A stretch of DNA of 28,468 nt from an uncultured Muribaculaceae bacterium (GTDB lineage Bacteria > Bacteroidota > Bacteroidia > Bacteroidales > Muribaculaceae). The notes under the pieces are model-generated. The model was given only the letters and a program-made list of their open reading frames with translations, did no database searches and was not told where the DNA came from. The stretch is from the NCBI GenBank assembly GCA_910589425.1, contig CAJUSZ010000029.1, forward strand, positions 1 through 28,468, in the 5' to 3' direction. This document shows positions 1 through 6,880 of this stretch, one piece after another. Numbering within the stretch: position 1 is the first letter of the stretch; the number at the start of each line of letters is the position of its first letter. The translations under genes and the position numbers were made by a program.

Positions 1-81
1 AGGGTTTGTTATGCCCTATAACATTTTTTGAACATCAAATTTAAACAGTTTCTAACCGACGGATATTAAAAAATTACTATT

Positions 82-1305
82 ATGAAGATACAAAGAAAAA
101 TGTATGCCATGCTGGCAGCTGCATTATGCATACTCGGATCGTGCAGCTCCGATGAGCCTTCGGATGGAGGATCAAATGAATTCCTGCCTATCAAGCTCGA
201 CACAAATCAGAAAACCATAGTGGACAGAAATTCGCGGATGGCCGTGGAGATTCTCGATGATATGGCCGCCGTTACCGACAAGAACGAGTTCATATCTCCC
301 CTTAGCCTCAACATGGTTCTTTCCATGCTCGCCAACGGAGCGGAAGGGGAGACTCGCGAACAGATCCTGAAACTTCTGTCGATGGAGGATGGAGCTTCGC
401 TGGCTGAGCTGAACGAGCTGAACAAGACCATCGTCTCGAGGCTTCCGGGAATGGACAAGCGCGTGAAGATGTATATGGCCAACGCGATATGGCTCAATTC
501 AGGTTTCGATCCGTTGAAGCCGTTCAAATCGGCGGTAAATGATTACTACAATGCCGAAATCCGTTCGCTCAATTTTGAAACCGGGATGGACGTGATGAAC
601 CGGTGGTGTGCGGACAACACAAGCGGCATGATCCAGAACTTCTTCACCACTCCTCCGCTGGGGAAAGCCGTCATAATGAATGCCAGTTATTTCGACGGTG
701 AATGGCTTCTTCCTTTTGATCCGTCCAGAACGGTTGCCGAGACTTTCTACAGCAAATCAGGCGCGACCAACAAGGTGGGCATGATGTCTGTGGATAAAAT
801 GTCGATGCCATATCATGAAAACGACATAATGCAGATGGGAATTCTATTTTTCGGAAACATGGCCTATCAGATGATGATAATCCTTCCGCGGGAAGGGAAG
901 ACTTTCGCCGATTGTCTTGACTATGACACATACTACGACGCCAACGCCAAATGTTTCGGAGCAGGAGGCATCATAGATCTGAAGTTGCCAAAGTTCTCGC
1001 TCGACTGCACCACTAAATTCGGCACCTTGATTGAATCAAAGGGGATGGACAAGATATTGGGCAAGGGTGCAGACTATTCCGGCATCAGCAACTCGGATGT
1101 AACTTTCGACGACATAATACAGAAATCGCGGATCGAGGTAACGGAGACCGGAGCCAAGGCGGCGACTGTTACAGCGACGTCGGGTTATAGCGCACCGCCG
1201 CCTCCGATAAGATCCGAGATGGTGGTCAATCGTCCGTTCCTGTTCATGATCAAGGAATCAAGCACCGGTACGGTAGTGTTTGGCGGCATTGTCAACAATC
1301 TGTGA
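82..1305 (+). CDS. Serpin-family serine/cysteine protease inhibitor, lipoprotein
   Basis: The 407-residue protein begins with a lipoprotein signal peptide: a hydrophobic run, then a lipobox LGSC with the modified Cys at residue 21. The following SSDEPSD stretch is acidic, as in Bacteroidota lipoproteins exported to the cell surface. The rest is a full-length serpin domain. It has the N-terminal signature (FISPLSLNMVLSMLANGAEG near residues 71-90), the hinge of the reactive loop (ETGAKAATVTAT, about 355-366) and the C-terminal signature NRPFLFMI followed by VVFGG. The alanine-rich hinge suggests an inhibitory serpin, which traps target proteases covalently. Counting from the hinge Gly357 as P15 places P1 near Ala371, directly before four prolines, which is an unusual loop. 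Bacteroidota relatives such as miropin of Tannerella are surface lipoproteins; a role against host or competitor proteases here is inference. It appears monocistronic. No clear promoter was seen in the 81 bases upstream. Confidence 0.93.
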   Translation: MKIQRKMYAMLAAALCILGSCSSDEPSDGGSNEFLPIKLDTNQKTIVDRNSRMAVEILDDMAAVTDKNEFISPLSLNMVLSMLANGAEGETREQILKLLSMEDGASLAELNELNKTIVSRLPGMDKRVKMYMANAIWLNSGFDPLKPFKSAVNDYYNAEIRSLNFETGMDVMNRWCADNTSGMIQNFFTTPPLGKAVIMNASYFDGEWLLPFDPSRTVAETFYSKSGATNKVGMMSVDKMSMPYHENDIMQMGILFFGNMAYQMMIILPREGKTFADCLDYDTYYDANAKCFGAGGIIDLKLPKFSLDCTTKFGTLIESKGMDKILGKGADYSGISNSDVTFDDIIQKSRIEVTETGAKAATVTATSGYSAPPPPIRSEMVVNRPFLFMIKESSTGTVVFGGIVNNL

Positions 1306-1354
1306 AGCTCCGTGAAGCAGGCAGATCCTGTTTGTGAGCTTAGGTAAGATAAGA

Positions 1355-1397
1355 TGCGCTCCGGTTTTCAATCGAGAAAGCCGGAGCGCAGATTTTT
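1355..1397 (+). terminator. Rho-independent terminator of the serpin gene
   Basis: A 15-bp stem (1355-1369 with 1376-1390, one G-U pair) closes a 6-base loop and is followed by GATTTTT. It lies 50 bases after the serpin stop codon and in the gap to the convergent hydrolase gene, so it may also stop transcription from the other side, although the T-run is clear only on the plus strand. Confidence 0.85.
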
Positions 1398-1458
1398 CAG
1401 TTTCTGAAGAATTTTGGCTGTAAGTTCTTGATTGTATTGGATCAAGGAAAGGATGACG

Positions 1459-2808
1459 CTATTTCTGCTTTTGAGCTTCGATGAAATGTATCAGCGTGCT
1501 GATTACTTCAGGAGATATGGTCTCCTCGATTTCTCCATATTCGGCTATGGTTCCTGTCGAGGCATGTTGCATCAGATGGTTGAGCCCGGGAAAGAGTCTG
1601 ACTTCGACGCCGGGATTAAGGCGTCGCATTTCCGAAGCGTTGACAGGGAGAACCTGAGTGTCGAGTTCCCCGAAAATTGCAAGAGCCGGACATGTTGAAG
1701 CGGCAATGTCGTCAGCCGGTGAATCGGAGATGAACTGTGAAAGCCATTTGTTGTCAAGTTCCGCAATCCTGACCAGATTTTTTGCCAGTTGATGTTCCGG
1801 AGGATTTGATGCTGTCCGTTCGAGTTCTTTCTTTGCCATGTCTGTGGCCTTTTCCCTATTACCCTCTATAAGAGCCGCATATATGCCGAGCATGGAGCGC
1901 ACATAGTTTTCGGTCCATTCCCGCGGCATTCCTGACTTGCCGAGAAGCGCCATGTTTTGGTCGGCGAGAATGGAATCCCCTCTCATGGCCGGAGTTCCTA
2001 TGCCGATTATGAAATCGGGGCGGCTCTTCCCGTCAGCGGCGAGGCGGAAAGCTATCCGTCCCCCTTCGCTGTGGCCGAGCAAGCCGGTTTTGCCGAAACG
2101 CTTCATGTTGCGTATGGCATCGAACACAGCCGAGGCGTCGGATATGTCGCTCTCTACCGAGACATCTTTGGCGTTGCCGGTGGAGCCAGCCGTGCCGCGG
2201 TCGTCATATCGGAATGACGCAATGCCTTGCCTTGCGAGTGCGTCTGCGATAACCGCGAAAGGCTTATGGCCGAACATTTCCTCGTCGCGGTTTTGCTGTC
2301 CGCTGCCGCTGATGAACACGACAACCGGGGTGGAGTCTGTGGTTTCTTCAGGCAGAGTGAGTGTGCCGGCAAGACTTACATCCGGGAAATCAGGGTTCGT
2401 TATCGTGATCTCTTCTGTGGAATACGGGAATGGAGGCAGTGGAGTCTGAGGCCGTTTCAGGTCGAAATCTCCCCGTGCCATGTCGAGAGGAATGTTGATC
2501 ATGCCCTGGGAAAATGTTCCTTTGAGGGAATCGTTTGACAGACGGGCCTTGTAGGCAGCCCCTATGTTGGGGAATTTCAGGCTGACGGAATCGCCGGAAA
2601 GATGGGATACTTCCCCTTTCAGACCCAAAGCCCCTTGATCGGGAGAGTCGAGAGTCGCTGTCGGGGCCTGTCCGCCGGAGATATTGAATGCTATGCGCAT
2701 CCGGTTCATCCCGAGGTTGAGATGTCCGTGCCATTTCCCTGATAGATCTTGTCCGGGAGAGGCTGTCAATGCCGTTGCGGCGATCAGAGTGAATAGGAAT
2801 GTGTTCAT
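1459..2808 (-). CDS. Exported alpha/beta hydrolase (serine hydrolase/peptidase-like)
   Basis: The 449-residue protein starts with a signal peptide (residues 1 to about 17, ending TALTASPG). An N-terminal beta-rich domain follows (about 20-120), rich in short strands with alternating glycine. The C-terminal alpha/beta hydrolase domain occupies about 130-449. The nucleophile elbow GHSEGG puts the catalytic Ser at 247. The likely acid is Asp383 (GELDTQ) and the likely His is 411 (PGLNHLMQ). The GSGQQNRDE stretch at 168-176 forms the oxyanion-hole region. This arrangement matches secreted S33/S9-like hydrolases of Bacteroidota whose substrates are mostly unknown, so esterase or peptidase activity cannot be decided. 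It lies downstream of miaA on the same strand, but a small repeat element separates them. No canonical TAnnTTTG box was found directly upstream. Confidence 0.85.
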   Translation of the reverse strand: MNTFLFTLIAATALTASPGQDLSGKWHGHLNLGMNRMRIAFNISGGQAPTATLDSPDQGALGLKGEVSHLSGDSVSLKFPNIGAAYKARLSNDSLKGTFSQGMINIPLDMARGDFDLKRPQTPLPPFPYSTEEITITNPDFPDVSLAGTLTLPEETTDSTPVVVFISGSGQQNRDEEMFGHKPFAVIADALARQGIASFRYDDRGTAGSTGNAKDVSVESDISDASAVFDAIRNMKRFGKTGLLGHSEGGRIAFRLAADGKSRPDFIIGIGTPAMRGDSILADQNMALLGKSGMPREWTENYVRSMLGIYAALIEGNREKATDMAKKELERTASNPPEHQLAKNLVRIAELDNKWLSQFISDSPADDIAASTCPALAIFGELDTQVLPVNASEMRRLNPGVEVRLFPGLNHLMQHASTGTIAEYGEIEETISPEVISTLIHFIEAQKQK

Positions 2809-2823
2809 GAGATTTATATGTTT

Positions 2824-3033
2824 AAGAGTGTGTCTTGATTTAACACACGCAATTGATATTTAGATTAAAGAATCGTCATTTTCAAGAAGTTCCACGTTAA
2901 TCCCGAGGTCTTTTCCGATGCTTTCCGCCAAGTCTCTTCGGTCGCGTAGCCCGCTATGCTCTCTCTTCAACTTGCGGAAACCATTCAAAAAATCCTCTCA
3001 GTCTTAACGCGGGTTAAATTCAAACACACTCTA
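2824..3033. mobile_element. Small inverted-repeat element (MITE-like or decayed insertion sequence)
   Basis: The ends at 2826-2849 and 3008-3031 are inverted copies of each other, matching at 19 of 24 positions, including an identical GAGTGTGT and an identical TTTAAC block. The roughly 210-bp interval holds a 45-codon open stretch on the minus strand but no complete gene. The copy at 3008-3031 overlaps the end of miaA and supplies its last codons and stop. The left end also contains an internal GTGTGT/ACACAC dyad. No obvious target-site duplication was identified. The alternative is a vestigial gene flanked by chance repeats. Confidence 0.5.
2860..2997 (-). pseudogene. 45-codon coding remnant inside the inverted-repeat element
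   Basis: On the minus strand this stretch reads open for 45 codons to a TAA at 2860-2862, directly after an in-frame TGA at 2998-3000. It has no ATG start. The translation is strongly protein-like, highly charged and probably helical (it contains GFRKLKREHSGLRDRRDLAE and ends ELLENDDSLI). It looks like the C-terminal tail of a larger protein that has lost its 5' part, possibly the transposase of the parent element. No family is recognised. Confidence 0.4.
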
Positions 3034-3958
3034 AGAATGTTGTTATCTGTTTTGTGAGTTCTTCCGTGTGTTCATGTCCGTCGGTGTCAAGCCATTTTAT
3101 ATCTTCGTCGCGTTGCAGCCATGTGATCTGCTTTTTCGCGTAGACACGAGTGTTTTTTGCCAGTCTCGCCGTGGCTGTCTCCAGGTCCCATTCCCCGTCG
3201 AGATAACGGATAATTTCTTTGACACCGACTGTGTTGAGCGAGTTGAGGTGGCGCAGATGGCTCAATGATCTGATTTCATCCACCATTCCGTCGGCCACCA
3301 TTTTCTCCACGCGCCGGTTGATCCGGTCGAAAAGCGCGGCCCTGGGCATTCTGATTCCGAACTTGACCACGTCCCACGGAAGATGATCGGCTTTACGTCT
3401 GTTCTGTCCTGTGAGCAGACTTGTGTATGGCACTCCGGCGGTGATGCAGATTTCTACGGCGTGAAACACACGTTTGATGTTAGCCTTATCCACTTTCAGA
3501 TAGTACTCAGGATCGAGTTTCTCAAGCAGTTCGAGAAGCCAGGTGTTCCCCTTCTCCGAATGCTCTTTCTGAAGACTGGTGCGGATCTCTGCCGGAACAG
3601 TGGGTATATCGTCGATTCCATTGCAAAGTGCATCCAGATACATCATAGATCCTCCGCATACGACAGCAAAGTCGTGTCGCGTCATGATCTTGTTGATGGT
3701 GTCGGTGGCGTCGTCGCGGAACCGGGAAGCGCTGTAGTATTCTTCCGGCGGCAGGATTCCCACAAAGTGGTGGCGCACGCGGCGTAGATCATTTTCGGTG
3801 GGGGCGGCTGTGGTGATAGGCATTCCGCGGTAGATCTGGCGTGAATCGGCTGATACTATCTCCGTGCCGAGAGTCTCCGCGAGAGAAAGGGCGAGGGCCG
3901 ACTTGCCGGAGGCAGTCGGCCCTGCGATTACTATCAGAGTCTTGCTGGAGCCAGACAT
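3020..3958 (-). CDS. miaA: tRNA dimethylallyltransferase MiaA
   Basis: MiaA transfers a dimethylallyl group from DMAPP to N6 of adenosine 37 in tRNAs that read codons beginning with U. The 312-residue protein has the family length. It shows the P-loop GPTASGKS at 13-20, the DSRQIYRGM motif just after it (tRNA/prenyl recognition) and the later motifs VCGGSMMYLDAL and GIRMPRAALFDRINRRVEKM. The C-terminus is intact up to KQITTFL, and the last residues (LECV) and the TGA lie within an inverted repeat of the adjacent small element. It lies 46 bases downstream of pepT on the same strand and could be cotranscribed with it. Confidence 0.97.
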   Translation of the reverse strand: MSGSSKTLIVIAGPTASGKSALALSLAETLGTEIVSADSRQIYRGMPITTAAPTENDLRRVRHHFVGILPPEEYYSASRFRDDATDTINKIMTRHDFAVVCGGSMMYLDALCNGIDDIPTVPAEIRTSLQKEHSEKGNTWLLELLEKLDPEYYLKVDKANIKRVFHAVEICITAGVPYTSLLTGQNRRKADHLPWDVVKFGIRMPRAALFDRINRRVEKMVADGMVDEIRSLSHLRHLNSLNTVGVKEIIRYLDGEWDLETATARLAKNTRVYAKKQITWLQRDEDIKWLDTDGHEHTEELTKQITTFLECV

Positions 3959-4004
3959 CCTGTTTTGATCATTGGGTAGCTTTCAGAACCTTTTTTACAG
4001 GCTC

Positions 4005-5225
4005 TTACTTCTCAGCTACTATCTTGCAGATATTCACGATCACCTGGGCTGCTTTCTCCATCGAGGGGATTGGAACAAATTCATAGCGTCCGTGGAAGTT
4101 CAGTCCTCCGGCGAAGATGTTGGGGCAGGGGAGGCCTTTGAACGAGAGCTGTGCGCCGTCTGTACCGCCGCGGATGGGCTGGACTTTAGGCTGCACGCCA
4201 GCCATGCGCATTGCCTCCTCGGCATAGTTGATTATGTGCATCACAGGCTCGATCTTCTCGCGCATGTTGTAATACTGATCGCCTATCTCCACGGTGGTGG
4301 AGCCGGGATATTCGGTGTTGGTCTTTCTGACGAGATGCTCTATCTCCTTCTTGCGGCTTTCAAACCGGGCGCGGTCGTGGTCGCGGATGATGTATGTAAG
4401 CACGGTCTGCTCCACACTTCCCTGTATGCCTATAAGATGATAGAAGCCTTCGTAGCCTTCGGTGTGTTCGGGTGTTTCCCAACGGGGAAGCATCTCGATG
4501 AAATTGGCGGCCACGCGGATGGAATTCACCATCTTGTGTTTGGCCGATCCGGGATGCACGTTGCGTCCGTTTATAGTAACTTTCGCATAGGCGGCGTTGA
4601 AATTCTCGAATTCGAGTTCGCCGATCTCGCCGCCATCCATCGTATAGGCGAAATCGCATCCGAACCGCTCTACGTCGAATTTGTGGGCGCCTTTGCCGAT
4701 CTCTTCGTCAGGATTGAAGGCTATGCGGATCTTGCCATGTTTTATCTCGGGATGAGACTGGAGATATGCCACGGCCGTGAGGATCTCCGCTATTCCGGCT
4801 TTGTCGTCTGCTCCGAGGAGTGTGGTTCCGTCGGTTACGATGAGATCCTGTCCCACATAGTCGAGGAGTTCCGGGAAGTCAGCCGGACTCAGGATGATTT
4901 CCTGGTCTTTATTGAGAGTTATATCTTTCCCGTCGTAATTCTTCACGATGCGTGGGTTGACGTGCTTGCCGCTCATGTCAGGGGCGGTGTCCACGTGGGC
5001 TATGAATCCGACCGTGGGGATATCCTTGTCGGTGTTTGCGGGGAGAGTGGCCATCAGATAGCCGTTTTCATCGAGGGAAATATCTTCAAGTCCCATCTTT
5101 TCCACCTCATCACGGAGATGCTTGACAAAAATCATCTGTCCTGGGGTGGACGGGGTCATGTTGGTCTCTTCATCGCTCTGAGTGTCATAGCTGACATAGT
5201 CGAGAAAGCGTTCTACGAGTGTCAT
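4005..5225 (-). CDS. pepT: Peptidase T (tripeptide aminopeptidase, M20 family)
   Basis: The 406-residue protein is a cytoplasmic dizinc M20B aminopeptidase that releases the N-terminal residue of tripeptides. All expected metal and catalytic residues are visible: His77 and Asp79 (AHVDTAPD), Asp140 (GADDKAG), the Glu174-Glu175 pair (NPDEEIG), Asp197 (TMDGGE) and His378 (NFHGRYEF). The length equals that of the characterised enterobacterial enzymes. The gene follows a 131-codon coiled-coil gene by 45 bases and precedes miaA, so the three are probably one transcript. The antisense strand is open over almost the whole gene, which is a composition artefact. Confidence 0.97.
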   Translation of the reverse strand: MTLVERFLDYVSYDTQSDEETNMTPSTPGQMIFVKHLRDEVEKMGLEDISLDENGYLMATLPANTDKDIPTVGFIAHVDTAPDMSGKHVNPRIVKNYDGKDITLNKDQEIILSPADFPELLDYVGQDLIVTDGTTLLGADDKAGIAEILTAVAYLQSHPEIKHGKIRIAFNPDEEIGKGAHKFDVERFGCDFAYTMDGGEIGELEFENFNAAYAKVTINGRNVHPGSAKHKMVNSIRVAANFIEMLPRWETPEHTEGYEGFYHLIGIQGSVEQTVLTYIIRDHDRARFESRKKEIEHLVRKTNTEYPGSTTVEIGDQYYNMREKIEPVMHIINYAEEAMRMAGVQPKVQPIRGGTDGAQLSFKGLPCPNIFAGGLNFHGRYEFVPIPSMEKAAQVIVNICKIVAEK

Positions 5226-5270
5226 ATCTTTTTCTGATTGTTTTGTTTTTGGAATTGGCTTGAGCTGGAA

Positions 5271-5666
5271 TCAATGCATTTCCTGATCAGGATTTTCCTT
5301 GAGCATTCTGAGGCGCTGGAGAATCTGGGCCTGTTGCTGTTCGAGTTCCTCGATCTCGCGGGCCTTGCGGTTTGTGCGGAACACCTCGACGCCGTCGCGG
5401 AGGGCGGCGAGTTCGTTGTCTACAGTGCGCAGTTCCTGTTCGGTTATCTCGGTCGCTCCGTTCAGACGGCGGCGTGCCATCCGCAGATGGTCGATGATCT
5501 CCGAGCCGTCGGTGGTTTTGTTGCTGTGGCGCATTCTGTGGCGCCATGCCATGATGCACGAATATTGCTTGGCCACTGATTTGGCGAAGAATGCGGCCCG
5601 TGCCTGTTCCCCTTTCCCTTCGAGGTAGGCATCCTGGAACATCTTGATGGATTCCTCTTTTTTCAT
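5271..5666 (-). CDS. Conserved-looking coiled-coil protein of unknown function
   Basis: The 131-residue, soluble, highly charged protein has no signal peptide. The first half contains an aromatic/basic stretch (KQYSCIMAWRHRMRHSNK, about 34-51). Residues 75-125 form an obvious heptad-like, Glu/Gln/Arg-rich helix (REIEELEQQQAQILQRLRML), probably a coiled coil. The N-terminal helix carries KMFQDAYLEGKGEQARAAFF. The product is not recognised. It is the first gene of the run leading into pepT (45-base gap) and has its own good promoter match 29 bases upstream of the ATG. It may bind nucleic acid or oligomerise, but this is speculation. Confidence 0.75.
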   Translation of the reverse strand: MKKEESIKMFQDAYLEGKGEQARAAFFAKSVAKQYSCIMAWRHRMRHSNKTTDGSEIIDHLRMARRRLNGATEITEQELRTVDNELAALRDGVEVFRTNRKAREIEELEQQQAQILQRLRMLKENPDQEMH

Positions 5667-5694
5667 CAGGATTCGTTTGCGTTGAATTATTGCG

Positions 5695-5726
5695 TAAAGT
5701 TACAAAAATATTTTTGGACAGACAAA
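5695..5726 (-). promoter_or_regulatory. Bacteroidota-type promoter for the 131-aa gene and pepT
   Basis: On the minus strand a TTTG (5723-5726) lies 20 bases before TAACTTTA (5695-5702), a 7-of-8 match to TAnnTTTG. An exact 11-bp direct repeat, CAAAAATATTT on the plus strand, occurs at 5703-5713 and 5723-5733. The copies are 20 bp apart and cover the spacer and the upstream element. Confidence 0.6.
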
Positions 5727-5798
5727 AATATTTGTCATTCCGATTGTGGATGTTATTACGCTTATGTAATTATTGCTTTTGTCATCCGTCAGACCTCT

Positions 5799-6317
5799 TC
5801 ATTTAAAGCGCAGATAGATGGTTACGGGATCGAAACGTACGCCGTAAGGAGTGGACTGCCGTCTTCGCGACGGCGGTGAGAGATGATAGTGGAACGACTT
5901 TTGTTTGTCCCATGAGCTGATGTCTACTTTCTGTGTCTCTCCGGGCGGAATCTCGCAACTTACATGCACCCAGCGGCGATGGAGCTGTAGGGAAGTGTCG
6001 GCTGCGGAATGGTATATGATGTAGAGCGAGAAGCCCGTCAGAGTGCGGTCGGAACGGTTGGTTACGAAGAAAGACTCCTTGTCGGAAGTCGCTTTCTTGT
6101 CGTATCCGCTGAAGCCTATGTCTGTCAGGGAGTAACCGTCGCCGCAGGTCTGGCAGTCTGTGCTTATGGCCTGCGACCCTTTGATCATCACGGATTGGCT
6201 GTCTTCTGTGTCTTTTGATGGGATGCGGGTGCTGATCTTACGGGCCATCGCGGAAGGAGCTGCAATCATTGACGCGAGCAGCAGAGCGATTTTCCATAAA
6301 CTCGTTGTCTGTTTCAT
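5799..6317 (-). CDS. Exported protein of unknown function (172 aa), last gene of the parE operon
   Basis: The start chosen is the ATG at 6315-6317, which overlaps the TGA of the preceding gene as ATGA and is followed by a good signal peptide (MKQTTSLWKIALLLASMIAA, cleavage after SAMA). A longer in-frame reading begins inside the previous gene and lacks a signal, so it was not used. The mature part has a CxxC pair (DCQTCGDG, about residue 54), then a beta-strand-rich domain: FFVTNRSDRTLTGFSLYIIY, HRRWVHVSCEIPPGE and a C-terminal VTIYLRF. This resembles the small Ig-like extracytoplasmic domains that carry an N-[RK]-[ST] turn between strands, but no family is recognised. The ATGA overlap implies translational coupling with the upstream partner, so the two products probably act together in the envelope. 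Confidence 0.8.
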   Translation of the reverse strand: MKQTTSLWKIALLLASMIAAPSAMARKISTRIPSKDTEDSQSVMIKGSQAISTDCQTCGDGYSLTDIGFSGYDKKATSDKESFFVTNRSDRTLTGFSLYIIYHSAADTSLQLHRRWVHVSCEIPPGETQKVDISSWDKQKSFHYHLSPPSRRRQSTPYGVRFDPVTIYLRFK

Positions 6318-6880
6318 AGATAGCGCTTGTTGAAAGATGGAGTCCCTCCGATCTCTCCTGTGGGATAGAGTTTGTGCATCCCTGCCGGGAGGGATTCTGC
6401 TGGTTTGTTTGTAGACATGCGAACAATTTTCCATAAGCCGGGCAATAGCCCGAGCGGATTGATCCTCAGTCCGAAGTTTTTGCCGCGGTCCGTTACCCTG
6501 AGTCCGTTGCGTTGCGCTGTAAGAGTCGCCGAGCAATCCCGCGGTTGGCATAGAATTCCTTTGCGGCGTTTTGTGAAGAGTTTCATCCTGAAGCTCTCGG
6601 GACCTGCTGTGGCATAGAGCTTGCCGATCTCTTCTCCCGGTGTCAGGGTCATGCGGTCGCTTTCCACCACGATGATTTCATGACTATGGTTTTCACCGCC
6701 TACTTTCTTGATGAGGACAGTTACCCCATCGTCGGGATAACGCCAGATTCCCTCCACATCGTCCGTGGCATGAATGTCGCACCATTCGATGGCGGCTTCC
6801 ATGTCGATATAAGATTGTCCGGATGCGTCGGCGGCCGGCATCAGGAGCATGGCAGCCGTGAGGAGGAGAATGAGTGTCAT
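6314..6880 (-). CDS. Exported protein of unknown function (188 aa), coupled to the DUF3078 gene
   Basis: The protein has a hydrophobic N-terminal signal (MTLILLLTAAMLLMP, cleavage near DASG) without the usual positive charge at the extreme N-terminus. The mature region starts with an acidic Trp-containing stretch (IEWCDIHATDDVEGIWRYPD, about 31-50). A beta-rich part follows (VTVLIKKVG, HEIIVVESDRMTL, SFRMKLFTKRRKGILC). Near the end is a short hydrophobic loop, INPLGLLPGLWKIVRM (about 139-154), which could be amphipathic. The GIWRYPDDG motif recalls other Bacteroidales exported proteins with a lipocalin-like beginning, but no family is assigned. It overlaps the DUF3078 gene upstream (6877-6880) and the 172-aa gene downstream (6314-6317), both as ATGA, so the three are translated from one message. 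Confidence 0.8.
   Translation of the reverse strand: MTLILLLTAAMLLMPAADASGQSYIDMEAAIEWCDIHATDDVEGIWRYPDDGVTVLIKKVGGENHSHEIIVVESDRMTLTPGEEIGKLYATAGPESFRMKLFTKRRKGILCQPRDCSATLTAQRNGLRVTDRGKNFGLRINPLGLLPGLWKIVRMSTNKPAESLPAGMHKLYPTGEIGGTPSFNKRYL

Noticed and set aside
1432..1698. Small plus-strand gene after the serpin terminator
   Set aside because: It is antisense to the end of the hydrolase, with no promoter, and its translation is not protein-like.
3972..5237. Long plus-strand open frame (421 codons) opposite pepT
   Set aside because: It lies entirely antisense to a complete, motif-perfect pepT. Its translation shows no family motif and is rich in His/Val/Gly as expected from the reverse frame.
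5799..6551. Longer start (250 codons) for the 172-aa exported protein
   Set aside because: The extra N-terminus lies inside the preceding gene in another frame and hides the signal peptide; the ATGA start fits better.
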